From NCBI GenBank assembly GCA_039105265.1, contig JAPFFF010000059.1, positions 62,001-126,000 of the forward strand: a stretch of DNA of 64,000 nucleotides, in the 5' to 3' direction. The position numbers and the translations under genes were made by a program. Numbering within the stretch: the first letter of the stretch is position 1; every line of letters begins with the position of its first letter. Origin of the DNA: Tritrichomonas musculus (taxonomy: Eukaryota > Parabasalia > Tritrichomonadida > Tritrichomonadidae). The notes under the pieces are model-generated. The model had not been told where the DNA came from. It did not search any database and saw only the letters and a list, made by a program, of their open reading frames with translations. Shown in pieces: positions 38,175 to 50,074 of this stretch.

Positions 38175-39287
38175 GGGCAGCGACCAATGTCCCTACTTTA
38201 ACGGTCACTGTTAACGGTCATATTGGTAGGGACAAATGGAGCAGCGACAAATGTCCCTACTTTAACGGTCATTTTTAACGGTTATAGTATATATTTACCT
38301 GTAAAAACAACGAGAGATGTGAATTTTATGATAAATTACGCATAAAATGTTTTAACAAAGCTAGGTTACAAAAATGTTTATAAGACGAATTCAAAAAAAC
38401 TGAAAATTCAGATAAAAATTAGAATATGATTTATCCAAAAAAAAAAACTTAATAAATTAGTCGAAATGTTAACGTTAACATTATACAAAAGATATTTATT
38501 TAAATTAAAACAAAATATTCTTCTATATTAGGAAAAAATATTATTAGTAATTTCTTTATCTGCATTTATAAAAATATTTTTAAGTTAAATAGCATGTGAA
38601 GTTCTTATAAATAGTTTTGTTTGATGTTTTCATGGTCAAAAAAGTTGAATGCATCTATTTCTTGAAAAAAGTGTGAATAGGTGGTCATGGATTTTTTAAT
38701 AAAAATAATTTTTTTTTCCATCATTGCTAAAACAAAGTAATTTCTTTTTATCAAATGATTTTTTAATTATATAATTACATATTTATCTAATATATGTAAG
38801 GAAATGCTTTAAAATTTGAAAATTACTTCGATCTTTACTAAAAAGTAATCGAATATTAAAATATATTCAGTTTGAATTTTATTAGAAGAATCTATTATAT
38901 TATGCAAAGAACTAATTCTACTTTTGTCTTTTTAAGTTTTTGATCATATTTTTTAGGTTTATCAAATATTTTTGCCTTTGAAAATTACGATTTTTTAGCA
39001 AAATTATAATTTTTTATTGTAAAAAGCACTAAAAATAAAGATTTATTCATTTTAATACTATTTTAAATAAAATATATTAAATAAATTATTCACATTTTCT
39101 TATGCAATGAGTAAGGATATTTATAACCTCATTTATAAAAATAAAAAAAGATTTTCTATATGTTTGACCGTTATTAATGACCGTTAAAGTAGGGACAAAT
39201 GGAGCAGCGACAAATGTCCCTACTTCACCTCACAAATATAATATCCGTTAAAAATGACCGTTAAAGTAGGGACATTTGTAATTTCCC
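38175..39287. mobile_element. 1.1-kb non-autonomous DNA element, 9-bp TSD (MULE-like)
   Basis: Flanked by the 9-bp direct repeat AAATCTCAA (38166-38174 and 39288-39296). Ends begin GGG and share AATGTCCCTACTTTAACGGTCA in inverted orientation. Each end carries a second, subterminal copy of the GTCCCTACTT/AACGGTCA unit, giving nested inverted repeats with GGAGCAGCGACAAATGTCCC between them. The 860-bp core is AT-rich with no ORF. A 9-bp duplication and GG-starting ends fit Mutator-like elements; this is inference. It needs a transposase from elsewhere. Confidence 0.7.
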
Positions 39288-39486
39288 AAATCTCAATTGG
39301 ACGATACAACTTTTTTATAGTAAAAATCAGTTAAGTGCCGAAATAAAGTTCGGTGAAAGTAAAAATTTGTAAAAAGGGCAGACATATTTTTTTTTTTTTA
39401 ATTTTCCTTTTTTTAAGTTATAACTTAAAAAGTGAACCATCTCATTAATTCAATCGTTTATTCAAAGTTTTTGTGAAGGAAAAAAC

Positions 39487-40914
39487 ATGAAAGAATTGAC
39501 AGAAATGTCGAAAGTGTTCCAGATTCCAATTGAAAAGTTCGAAAATGACATGAATACAGAGTTATCTAAAGAAAAAAAGAAAGAAATTCTCGAACTTTTC
39601 ACAACATATAATAAAATTCGATCAGAAGAAGAATTCAACGATATTGAATATGATCTACATGAAGCGTGCAAAGAAGGTGACCTCGAAATGCTTAAAATAT
39701 TTCTCAGTGAAAAGATCGAAGATTCCACATGCATTCTTACATTCAAAATCGATGAAACAAATCAAACAGCTTCAGTGTTTGAAGTTGAAAGAGATTTTAA
39801 AGAAGTCTATATTCCACGAACAGTTAAACATGAATGTACTGAATACTTGATCACTAGCATTATTGGTATCTGTTGTAATACCAAAACAGTCAAATTTTGT
39901 GAAGATTCTGCAGTTAAAACTTTTTACAAATCTGCATTTTCATGTTCAAATGTTGAAGAAATTTATTTCCCATCGAGTTTGAAAGAATTGAAAGAAGGAT
40001 GGTGTTGTGAAACAAAAAATTTGAAGAAAATTATAATTTCACCATTGAATGGTCAATTTGAATTCAAAGAAGACAAATATCTATTTTGTAAAAGTGAACC
40101 AAATAAAGATGAATTTGACGAACTTTTATTTGTACGACGTGACATCGAAGAATTTTCTATTCCATCAAATATCAAAATCATCTCATCATATTCATTTCAT
40201 TATTCAAAGATCAAATCAATTTGTATTCCACCAAAAGTATCAAAAATATGTAACTCTGCTTTTTCAGATTGCTACAATCTTCTCAAAGTCGAAATTCCAA
40301 ATAATTCAAATTTACAAACAATTGAATCATTTGCATTTTCACATTGCAAAATTGAATCAATTTTTATTCCATCAAATGTATCAAAAATATGTAACTCTGC
40401 TTTTTCAGATTGCTGCAACCTTCTCAAAGTCGAAATCCCGAAAAATTCAAATTTACAAACAATTGAATCATTTGCATTTTGTTATTCAAAAATCGAAGAA
40501 ATTTATTTCCCATCGAGTTTGAAAAAATTGAAAGATGGATGGTGTAAAGGAACAAATTATTTGAAAAAAATCATAATTTCACCATCGAATGGTCAATATG
40601 AATACAAAGAAAATAAATATTTAATTTGTAAAAGTGAACTAAGCAAAGATGAATTTGATGAACTTTTATTTGTACGACGTGCTATCGAAGAATTTTCTAT
40701 TCCATCAAATATCAAAATCATCTCATCATATTCATTTCACTTTTCAAAGATCAAATCAATTTGTATTCCATCAAAAGTATCAAAAATATGTAATCATGCA
40801 TTTTCAGAATGCAGAAATCTTCAAATAATTGAAATTTCTGAAGAATCAAAATTGAAATTATTTCCATTACCAGCTTTCAAAAGTAGTCAGCAAGTTATTA
40901 AAAAAATTGATTAA
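39487..40914 (+). CDS. BspA-like leucine-rich repeat protein (475 aa)
   Basis: ATG at 39487. Residues 1-90 are helical and polar. From about 95 to the end are BspA/TpLRR-type repeats (LRR_5), for example IKSICIPPKVSKICNSAFSD, with the typical P...V..I...AF..C spacing. A 150-residue block (EEIYFPSSLKELKEGWC... to ...SKICNSAFSDC) is repeated almost exactly at protein and DNA level (about 39955-40290 and 40495-40830), a recent internal duplication. No signal peptide or membrane helix, unlike surface BspA members, so it may be intracellular. AAAAAGTG and CAAAGTTTTTG boxes precede the start. Confidence 0.85.
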   Translation: MKELTEMSKVFQIPIEKFENDMNTELSKEKKKEILELFTTYNKIRSEEEFNDIEYDLHEACKEGDLEMLKIFLSEKIEDSTCILTFKIDETNQTASVFEVERDFKEVYIPRTVKHECTEYLITSIIGICCNTKTVKFCEDSAVKTFYKSAFSCSNVEEIYFPSSLKELKEGWCCETKNLKKIIISPLNGQFEFKEDKYLFCKSEPNKDEFDELLFVRRDIEEFSIPSNIKIISSYSFHYSKIKSICIPPKVSKICNSAFSDCYNLLKVEIPNNSNLQTIESFAFSHCKIESIFIPSNVSKICNSAFSDCCNLLKVEIPKNSNLQTIESFAFCYSKIEEIYFPSSLKKLKDGWCKGTNYLKKIIISPSNGQYEYKENKYLICKSELSKDEFDELLFVRRAIEEFSIPSNIKIISSYSFHFSKIKSICIPSKVSKICNHAFSECRNLQIIEISEESKLKLFPLPAFKSSQQVIKKID

Positions 40915-41253
40915 GTATAGGGTGTCCAGTTGGTGTAGCATCTCAGGATCTGATAAATAAATAATAAATGTAAATATGCGATAAATGATCGCATGCTGTA
41001 TTATGATTATTGCCATTGATTCATATATTGAAATGTTATCTGTAACCAGAAAAACCGTTTTCAAAACTGCCGTTTAAAATTTTATTGAAATTTATTAAAT
41101 CCGTCATTATAATACTTTAATTTTAATGCTGTTTAAACAATATATAATTTCATTCAAATAATATTTTATAATAATGTGTATATATTCTATTTCAACAAAT
41201 ATCAAAAATAATAAGCATATATCTTTGCTATTTTTATCTTAAAAAAAACATGC

Positions 41254-41285
<32 letters not shown>

Positions 41286-41541
41286 AAATTGTAATAAAAT
41301 TTTGATCTTTCTGGATGAGAAAAATAGACTTGAAGATAATATATTAATATTGGCATCTCTGAATCATTCGGAAAATATCGATATTTTAAAAATGTAAGCG
41401 CCAATTCAAATGACCCGATTGTATTCTGAGCATGACACTCTTAGATTCATTTTCATTTTTTAATTTGATTGATAAAAATTCTAAAAAATATACTTTGAAA
41501 GATGTAAATAAGGTCAATTTAAGGTGAATTAAAATTGTTGT
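40915..41541. other. Intergenic with 30-bp poly(A) tract
   Basis: A run of 30 A lies at 41255-41284. Otherwise AT-rich, no gene recognised. Confidence 0.4.
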
Positions 41542-44235
41542 TTATTGATTAATGCGTATTATTCCAGCTAAGTGTTGTGGAATTGTTGCATTTTGGATTG
41601 TTGTTGAATAGAATAAGTGATTCCCTACTTGCTGAAGCTGAGAATTTTCAGGGAAAACAATAGACCTAAGATCGCAGTCAGAGAAAGCATTGTCTTGTAT
41701 TTGTGTCACACTGGGTGGAATAGAAATAGAAGCAATCGAGGAAGACATGAATGCTGATGGGCCAATAATTCTCAATTCAGAATTTGGATCAAATGAAAAC
41801 AAGCGTAATGATCTGCATCTGCCAAAAGCGCGCTCACGAATCTCAGTCACATTATGAGGAACAGTTATTTCCGCCAAAGACGATCCAAAGAATGCATAAG
41901 AATCGATTATCGTAAGCTGTGAATTCAAAGAAAAGTTGACTTTTCTTAATCTGGTGCAATTAGAGAAGGCATAAGAGCCAATTTTCTTAATGTAATCGGG
42001 AATGTTTTCTTCAACGCAGTCATTGGATGCAAACACAATAACATCGTAATTATTGCTGGTTAGATCTGTTTTACCAAGAAGAAGATTTTCGTTCAAAACA
42101 CGGAAATTTCGATTTTCAGGTGAAATAATGATTCTGTTTATACTCTCTGCTAAACTGAACATAGGATTAAGATTTTCAATGATGTTTGGAATAAACAAAC
42201 TCTGAATCGTTGATGCAGAGAATGCTCTTTCGTGAACTGAACGAAGTTCAGAATTAGGTGCGAAATTAACCGTTAAATTCTTGCAATATGCAAAAGCATA
42301 ATCACCTATTTGTTGAACGAGTGATGGAATCGTTATACTTTGCAATGAAGATGCTCTAAATGCGCCGTCACGAATCATAGTTAATTGTGAATTTTCAGAG
42401 AAGTGAACCGTTCTTAATCTACGGCATTTGAAAAACGAATAAGGACCAATTATTCTCACAAAATCAGGAATGGTTTCTTCTTCAATATCACGGCATGCAT
42501 AGAGAATAACATCGTAGTTTTCACTATACTCATCTGACTTGCCAATTATGATTTTTTCATTCAGAAATAGAAGGTTGTGATTGTCAGCTGAGAGTGTAAT
42601 ATGGCACTGCCTATCGATGAATTCTGGATGAATTTCTTTAACGCTGCATGGAATCGTTAGATTTTCAATTGGACAGCCAACAAATATTTTGTCATTGAAT
42701 GAACAAAGCTCAGAATTAGGCGCAAAATTGATTGTCCTCAAGTTTCTACAATTATAAAATGCATTTGCACAAATTTGCTTGACATGTGATGGAATTGTGA
42801 TCGATTCAATGCCTACATATGAAAATGCATTTTGCTCAATGATTTGGAGATTCGAATTCTCAGAAAAGTTCACTTCTCGTAGATCAGAACAATGTGCAAA
42901 TGCACCTTCAGATATCTTAGTAATATAATCAGGAATAGTCACTGATTGAAGACTTGGATTTACCAAAGATAAAGTGTCAAAGACATCGCTGTTTATATCA
43001 GATTTTTCAATCAATAATTGGTTGTTTAATTTTGTGATATAACGGCTACTTGGCCATAGGAGTATATTTTCAAAATCAATTCGTTCCGCATATCTTAAAT
43101 GATATTTTTCTAACAATGGAGGAAGCTTTATTGTTCTAAGCAATGTTACAAACGCATAGTCGTGAATAAAACGAACTCGGGAATTTTCAGGGAAAACAAT
43201 GTTTTGAATACTGGAGTATTCGACTGCTCTTTCATCCAGACTTGTTACAATGAATTCTTTATTTTTGTAATTGATTGATCGAGGAATAACCAACTCTTCT
43301 TGATGTATTTCACGATGTATTGGAATGATCTTTGCCGTATAGTCGCTCAAATTCAAGCGGTATTTAAAACAGCCTTCTTCGATTTCGATCTTCAATAATC
43401 GAGATATTTCGTCGGTGTCGCCTCTTTCACACGCATCAAGTATTCTTTCTTCAGTACTCCGCTGTTCGCTTAGATTAGGTAATTGATTTCTTATCAAAAT
43501 TAGCATGACTTTCTTGTTGTTCTCTTTCATCCGATCGATTTCGTTCCTTTGTTGATCAATTTCGTTTATCATCGATAAAATATCAGGGCGAGGCATCATT
43601 CCATTACGCAAAGTTGCTTGTTCCGCCGAATCTCTTTGATTTTCTGGAGAAAGTTGATTTAGTTGTAGAAATGATAGAAGTAAAAAAATTGAGAGGTTAT
43701 TTGTTCGTCGAGATTCTGAGACAATTAATTCATATAAACGGTCATATTGCGTAAATGAAAGACTTTCGTTGGATAGTATATTCATGATTGAGTTGATCGG
43801 AGCAGAAATAAGTTCTTCACCATGGCTTGTAAGATAATCATCGAGATTGCTTGCAATTGATTGTTCAATAAGTGATTTGTCGTGGACATTTTGGTTTCTT
43901 AAGTTTTGTAAATTAACAGTAAGCTCATTAAATGTTCCTTCTTGTGATCGAATTAGGTTATTTATTGCTTCACTTTGAAATTCTTGATTTAAAAGATAAT
44001 ATTGGTCAACGTTTTGCGGAGTTATGTTTGGATTATCAGTATTGACATGAAAAAGATAATTTATGAATGATTGAAAAACTTCTAAACTTACGCTTGATTG
44101 GACATTGTAAACATGATCGCGAAATAAACTAGCAGAAATATCTCTATTGATGGCGTTTAATATAGAAAAATCATCAATATCAACCGGATATTGGTTTGAA
44201 TTAAATATAAATACTAGTTGATTTCTATTTTGCAT
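41542..44235 (-). CDS. BTB-like / BspA-type LRR protein (897 aa)
   Basis: ATG at 44235. Residues 1-110 resemble the diverged BTB-like leader of trichomonad LRR and ankyrin proteins (LVFIFNSNQYPVDIDDFSIL). 110-290 is helical, with a coiled-coil part around 215-245. From about 300 to the end are BspA-type LRR_5 repeats (LREVNFSENSNLQIIEQNAF; SITIPSHVKQICANAFYNC), some 20 in total. No signal peptide or membrane anchor. Function is likely protein interaction. A minus-strand AAAAAGTTATT box lies about 40 bp upstream. Confidence 0.85.
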   Translation of the reverse strand: MQNRNQLVFIFNSNQYPVDIDDFSILNAINRDISASLFRDHVYNVQSSVSLEVFQSFINYLFHVNTDNPNITPQNVDQYYLLNQEFQSEAINNLIRSQEGTFNELTVNLQNLRNQNVHDKSLIEQSIASNLDDYLTSHGEELISAPINSIMNILSNESLSFTQYDRLYELIVSESRRTNNLSIFLLLSFLQLNQLSPENQRDSAEQATLRNGMMPRPDILSMINEIDQQRNEIDRMKENNKKVMLILIRNQLPNLSEQRSTEERILDACERGDTDEISRLLKIEIEEGCFKYRLNLSDYTAKIIPIHREIHQEELVIPRSINYKNKEFIVTSLDERAVEYSSIQNIVFPENSRVRFIHDYAFVTLLRTIKLPPLLEKYHLRYAERIDFENILLWPSSRYITKLNNQLLIEKSDINSDVFDTLSLVNPSLQSVTIPDYITKISEGAFAHCSDLREVNFSENSNLQIIEQNAFSYVGIESITIPSHVKQICANAFYNCRNLRTINFAPNSELCSFNDKIFVGCPIENLTIPCSVKEIHPEFIDRQCHITLSADNHNLLFLNEKIIIGKSDEYSENYDVILYACRDIEEETIPDFVRIIGPYSFFKCRRLRTVHFSENSQLTMIRDGAFRASSLQSITIPSLVQQIGDYAFAYCKNLTVNFAPNSELRSVHERAFSASTIQSLFIPNIIENLNPMFSLAESINRIIISPENRNFRVLNENLLLGKTDLTSNNYDVIVFASNDCVEENIPDYIKKIGSYAFSNCTRLRKVNFSLNSQLTIIDSYAFFGSSLAEITVPHNVTEIRERAFGRCRSLRLFSFDPNSELRIIGPSAFMSSSIASISIPPSVTQIQDNAFSDCDLRSIVFPENSQLQQVGNHLFYSTTIQNATIPQHLAGIIRINQ

Positions 44236-46561
44236 TATAATAAGACAAATATGCGACTAAATATACTCCGAATAACTTTTTATATTGAAATTTTGATAAT
44301 TTTTCTATGCAAATAATTCAAAAAGTTTAAAATTTAATTTATATTAAAATTTTTTTAATCTAAGAGTAAACTTGGTATATTCTTTAGAAAAAACTAATTT
44401 AAAATAAAGGTAATAAGGAATTTCGAATAAAGGTTCTTGACTACTTTACAATGCGATCAAATATTTTAAATAATATGTAAAAACAGAGTAAAAAGTAAAT
44501 ATCAATTGAGAAAAATTCAATTTTATTCATCTTTGTAATAAAATATTGATCATGTGTTAAGAAATCCAAATATCTTTCGGATTAAAATCACTTAAATCTT
44601 ATGTATTGCTATAAATATTTGATGTGCATGATTCATCAATAAACAAAGTATTGCTTTAATTTGAATTTGTAATTGATATTTTAGATGTTATTGGTTATTT
44701 TCATAAAATTAGAAAAGATATCAATTCTTCTTTTGGATATTCTTGAATTGAGAAGGCCTAATCAAAAAGAATCACCTAGGAAACAATTAAAAAAAGGCAA
44801 ATCATTCGCCAAAATCAAATTCTCTGCTTGGTATGTGCTGATTTAATGCATTTTTTCTCTAATTAATAAATGAAATGATATTCACATGAACCACTCAAAA
44901 TTTTCTGAAGCTAATCGATTTCTTTTGAAATTTTTGTTATATGTGAATAGCTCACAAAAAGATGCAATCACAATAGACCTCTTAGTTAAGAAAGGTGGCC
45001 GTTAATTTATTTATCTCAAAGTTCGTTATTTTATTTCAAACTTCCTTATGTTTTGAATGCTTCTTACAAATTAAAAATTTTATTTTTCTTTCAAAATCCT
45101 AACAAAGTTTGAGAGGAGATAACAAAATTAGATAGAATTATAACGAACTTTGAGAACTATCTTCAGATATTTTTGATTTATATTAATATTGATATTTTCA
45201 ATAATTAAATAAAAATAAACAATGAGATTATAATTATAAATATGTATATAATATTTTAAATGTATTAAAACTAAATAGCTATGAAATTAAAAAAAAAACA
45301 TATTTTTAATTCATATAATATACTATTTATATTTGTATATTATTTTATAATTAATCATATTAATCGTTGTAATTATAATTAATTAATTATTACTTATAAT
45401 ATATTGAGATATTTTAATATTTTTTTATTTGTAATATTTTTTGTTTATCTTTATATATTATGAGTATATTAAAATATAATATCTTTATTAAACATTATTA
45501 AGTAAATATAATTATAAATAACATTATTATATTCTTAAATAAAATAGTAAGTTTGCATTTTTGCTCTATTTATAAATGATATGTTTCTGTCTTTGAATTT
45601 TCAATAAAATAATATTTATCGTTTTTATGAAAAATTTAAAATAAATACAAATATATAATATTTACAAAATTTCTTTTTATCTCAAAATAAAATATTAAAA
45701 TTCATAAATAAGCATTATAATAATATTAAAAATTATATATAAAATCATTTTAATATTAAATAGTTGTTTAAAAATTAAATTCATTAAAAAATATTATTAG
45801 CATTCTTTATAATCAATGTACAATTTAAAATACAACTATTTTCCAATATAAATGCTCGGCAATAGGAAAATAGAACATGCAATCATTAATTGAATATGTG
45901 TTTATCATGCTGATTATGATTGTTTTTATTCATTCTCAATTTTTTTTTCTAAATACTCATTGAATTTTTTCATTCAATTTGGAAGTAGACCCTTAAAAAA
46001 ATTCCAAAAATTCATTAAAAAAAACATTTTTTATCAGATAATTTTGTAATTTCATGTATTTTATGATACATTTAACTCAAAATAATTATTTTTTTCAAAA
46101 AAATGACATTCAAAAAATGAATGGAGATTTTTATGAGTGATCTTATACGAAGATCAACAACAACTGTTTCATAGATGTCGACGTTTTCTTTTGAGATGAT
46201 GTTGATAATACCAACATTATTCCAATTTTTGTAATTCCAAAAATGATCATTTAATGATCCATCTTTCATTGCTATAATTTTGTCACAAAGAAAGGTCTCG
46301 TTTTCATAGACATCTTCTTATGTGATTCATTAATATAGATCCAACATTTAAATTTTCAATAAAATTTTATACATAAAACTAAAATTGTCATTTTAAAATA
46401 AATATTGTTTATCATATAATATTTAGAATTGAAAAACTTCATACATTTACAAAGATATTATAAAAATAAAATAATTTTATAATTGAAAATTTGAATTGCT
46501 TATATTATAAATTAATCAGAAAAATTGAAAGAAGAAGAAATATAACATTTTTAAATAATAA
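44236..46561. other. 2.3-kb AT-rich gene-free region
   Basis: No convincing gene. It includes a 142-bp inverted-repeat unit (45014-45155) and a short minus-strand ORF (46072-46269) with sequence like a decayed coding fragment, not identified. The rest is A/T-simple DNA. Confidence 0.35.
45014..45155. repeat. 142-bp inverted-repeat unit
   Basis: Perfect 16-bp ends TCTCAAAGTTCGTTAT (45014-45029) and ATAACGAACTTTGAGA (45140-45155). No target duplication was recognised, so either a small MITE or a foldback. Confidence 0.55.
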
Positions 46562-47788
46562 ATGGAAAATTCTAAGGAGAAAGTATATTTAATAAGTCTG
46601 AAAGATGAATTTGATTTATCCAAAAATCTAAGTATTGAAATGGGAGCCCCAAACGGGAACCGTGTCAACGTCCCACTTTATAAACTTGTCAAATATTCTA
46701 GAGTCTTTCAAGAAGAACTTCAAGCGAACTATACTATTAAACTAATTCAAGCAAAAGTTCAAGAACTAATTTCAAATAACCAAATTCAAGAAGAAAGCGT
46801 TTTCAATTTTTATTCACTTCTTTCAGGTGAACGAGTTGAAGTCAATAACAGCAACTATTGGGATCTTTTTAAACTAAGCGACCTTTTTGAAGTTGAACCA
46901 TTAAAGCGATCACTTTTTAAATACACTGAAGAACATTCAAAAAGAATTGATTTTATAATAAAATTTTTAAAAGAAGAAGAAAAAAATCGTACTACGATTG
47001 AAAAGAACGGAGATATATTCAGTTTTGAATATTTAAGTAATATTGAAGAACTTTTGTCTTGTCAAATCAACGAATGCCTTAAAAATGAAAACTTTGGAGA
47101 ACTTCCAATTTCGACTATTTATCGAATTCTATCTAAAAGTTTTCGTAACGAAATTGAGAGTGATTTACTTTATGAATTCATCAACGAATCGATTGAAGAA
47201 AGACATCCATTGTTTTTATTCTTGAAATATAGTACAATGAGTGATAAAAAATTCAACGAATTATATTCTAACATTTTGAAAAGTTCTGACAGTAAAAGCA
47301 AGCATTACTATGAATATTTATCAGCTGATATTGAATATATTCAATTACTTAAAAAAGAAAATGAGCATCTATTAAAAGAAAATCAACGAAAAGACGAAGA
47401 AAATGAAAAAATACAACGAAAACAAGATAAAATTTGGAAAGAAAACGAAGAACAGAAGAAACAAATTCGAAGGTTACTAGAAAATCAACAACAGAATGAA
47501 CAAAAGATTGCAGAATTAAAATATCAGAATGATGAAAACAAAAATCAAATTGAAGAAATGAGTGAATTTTTAAAGCAAAATGAACAAAATCAAAATATTT
47601 TTAACACCAAAGAAATTCTTGGAATTCTTATTAAGAACAAAGAAACAATTGAAACAAAATTACAAAGCGGTGAAATTCTTCAATATGGATGCGAAATTCA
47701 AAATACAGAATTTGTAAAATTAATCCTTTTATCAAACGATATCGATATCAATTCAAAATCTATTTCCATTCAAAATCAAATATTTTAA
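46562..47788 (+). CDS. BTB / coiled-coil / ankyrin protein, ends in repeat array
   Basis: 408 aa from ATG at 46562. Residues 1-120 are a trichomonad BTB-like domain (VNVPLYKLVKYSRVFQEEL; YWDLFKLSDLFEVEPLKRSL); 120-250 helical BACK-like; 255-345 a strong coiled coil (Glu/Lys/Gln/Asn heptads). From 350 an ankyrin region begins (GILIKNKETIETKL; TEFVKLILLSNDIDINS). The frame then runs into the 24-bp minisatellite and stops at 47788. Further ankyrin units follow out of the open frame, so the 3' end has been disrupted; the protein may be a truncated member. Confidence 0.75.
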   Translation: MENSKEKVYLISLKDEFDLSKNLSIEMGAPNGNRVNVPLYKLVKYSRVFQEELQANYTIKLIQAKVQELISNNQIQEESVFNFYSLLSGERVEVNNSNYWDLFKLSDLFEVEPLKRSLFKYTEEHSKRIDFIIKFLKEEEKNRTTIEKNGDIFSFEYLSNIEELLSCQINECLKNENFGELPISTIYRILSKSFRNEIESDLLYEFINESIEERHPLFLFLKYSTMSDKKFNELYSNILKSSDSKSKHYYEYLSADIEYIQLLKKENEHLLKENQRKDEENEKIQRKQDKIWKENEEQKKQIRRLLENQQQNEQKIAELKYQNDENKNQIEEMSEFLKQNEQNQNIFNTKEILGILIKNKETIETKLQSGEILQYGCEIQNTEFVKLILLSNDIDINSKSISIQNQIF

Positions 47789-48600
47789 TGGAATTCAAAA
47801 TAATTTCAAAGAACAGCATTACACATTGCAGTTGAAAACAAAAGTATCGACATTGTTAAACTTTTATTATCAAATCCTAAAATAGATGTAAATATTCGAA
47901 CTATTCTATAATACCAAATATTTTAATGACATTCAAATCAATTATTTTGATCTTATTCAAAACCAATTATTTCAATAAAATTCAAAATCAATATTTTAAA
48001 ACCATTCAAAGTCAAATGTTTTAATGAAATTCAAAATCAAATATTTTAATGGAATTCAAAATAATTTCAAAGAACAGCATTACACATTGCAGTTGAAAAC
48101 AAAAGTATCGATATTGTTAAACTTTTATTATCAAATCCTAAAATAGATGTAAATATTCGAACTATTCTATAATACCAAATATTTTAATGATATTCAAATC
48201 AATTGCTTTAATCCCATTCAAAATCAAATGTTTTAAGCTCATTTAAAATCAAATATTTTAATTTCATTCAAAATCAAATATTTTAAATGGATTCAATATC
48301 AAATATTTAAATTATATTCAAAGTTACATTATTTAATGGTATTCAAGATCAAATATTTTAATGACATTCAAAATCAGATATTTTAAGACCATTCAAAGTC
48401 AAATGTTTTAACGAAATTCAAAACCAAATATTTTAATGGAATTCAAAATAATTTCAAAAAACAGCATTACATATCGCAGTTGAAAACGAAAACATCGATA
48501 TTGTTAAACTTTTATTATCAAATCCTAAAATAAATGTAAATATAAAAACTATTCTTTAATACCAAATATTTTTATTCCATTCAAAAACAAATATTTTAAT
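47789..48600 (+). repeat. Ankyrin units alternating with a 24-bp minisatellite
   Basis: Three near-identical ankyrin-coding segments (TALHIAVENKSIDIVKLLLS type) begin at about 47812, 48073 and 48460. Each is followed by a stop and by runs of a 24-25 bp unit, roughly CAAATATTTTAATGGAATTC plus AAAAT, in one to eight imperfect copies. Units 1 and 2 are almost identical; unit 3 has a few changes (ENENIDIVKLL). The spacer units contain stops, so the ankyrin repeats cannot be read through. It looks like a degenerated 3' half of the upstream gene, expanded by tandem duplication. Confidence 0.7.
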
Positions 48601-50074
48601 GATATTAAAAAAAAAATATTTCAATGATACAGCTGTTTCGGAAATAGATTAGGATTTTTTGGAAATAAAATAGCATGATTTGAATGGTTTATAAAACCGC
48701 TAAAATATTTTTGGAAATAAAATATTTTTTTTTGGAAATAAAATAGTGAACGATTATTTTGCATTCAATTTCCAATATTTTTGTTGATGAAAAACATTAA
48801 AATCAGAAGCAAAAATTAATTACATCTAAACAATCTTTTGCCAATTTAATATATTTTGACAGATGTTATTAAAAAGATACTTTATATTTGATATTTCACC
48901 GATTGCATAATATCTTTTTTAAATTATATCCTGGATAAAACAAAACGAAAATTTCTTTTCATATTCGATATAATAATCAATAATAATCATAAATAAAGTG
49001 ATTTTTTCATTAATGAAAGAGTTTTTTCAAAATATACATTATCATCAATTTTCATATTAAAAATCATAAAAAATGCATAATTGTCGATAAATTGAAGATT
49101 TTATTGAGTAATTTTGGATGAAAACAATATTTTAGTAATATCATATTAAAAACACAATAACATACTCTATGTTTCATATTGAACTGTTAAAAACAAAACT
49201 CATGTATATATTAGCATAATAATGTGTAAAACGCCATAAAATTTCTTTAATCTATCTTTTAATTCTGTTTTTAAGTATGATAAAATTGAATATAAAATGA
49301 TCGTTCCTATTTTATTTCCAAAAAAAAAATATTTAATTTCCAAAAAAATAAAACGGTTATAGTTAGTGGAAAAAAGTCTGTTTCTGGACAAAAGTCTGTT
49401 TCACTTCACATGTCGAAAAAAATAAGTTTTTTAAAACAATATAGAGAGTTTTCACTCTTTGTTTATAATGAATATAAAATATTTATGTATAAATATTTTA
49501 TTTAATTCAAGTAAATACTAATTTCTTTTATATTCATGAAAATTCCTTTATTCAATTTTGATAGGACAAAAAAAATAAAATCGTTAATTCAAAATCAAAT
49601 AAACTATTGAAAATTTTAAAGTAAGTTTTAAACTCTGTCCAAAAAAGTTCGATTTAACGTACACATAAACCGCAATTTCCACTGAAAATTGACTAAAAAA
49701 ACGATAAAGTATCGAAAATTTCTTTTTTCTCTCAAAGCAATGTATTCAATTTTTCAGAAGTTTATTTTTTTAATTATCATTTCAGTAAGCTATTTTTATA
49801 TAAGGAACCTTGTTTTTTTTTTGAAAGATACCTGTCTTTCCATTAGACGATCTCGACTCCTAAATACTGATTCATCATTTGGTTTATATGTTCTAAGATA
49901 TTTTTTGTAATATAAACAATTTTCAAAAAATTCACAATTTTTTTTTTTTTTTGAAAAAAACGAAATGTGAAGTGAAAAAAGTAGAAAATTTTTTTATCTC
50001 CCATTTGTCATATCTTTAGAATAATATGACCATTTATGAATTCAAAAATTTGCTTTTTATTATTTTTTTAATAA
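48601..50074. other. Gene-free region with inverted-repeat elements
   Basis: Long inverted arms built on TTTTTGGAAATAAAATA (about 48655-48763 and 49280-49350) suggest one decayed element. A second inverted pair (TTTCACTTCACATGTCG at about 49399; CGAAATGTGAAGTGAAA at about 49960) suggests another of about 575 bp. No target duplications identified. The ORF at 49689-49910 is unsupported. Confidence 0.4.

Noticed and set aside
41255-41284. Poly(A) tract as the tail of a retroelement
   Set aside because: No reverse transcriptase, target duplication or processed gene adjoins it; treated as a simple repeat.
46072-46269. 65-aa minus-strand ORF
   Set aside because: Looks like a decayed coding piece (NVDIYETVVVDLRIRSLI) but I could not assign it to any family; not supported as a gene.
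49689-49910. 73-aa hydrophobic ORF
   Set aside because: Ile/Phe/Leu richness is expected from AT-rich DNA; no start context or family.
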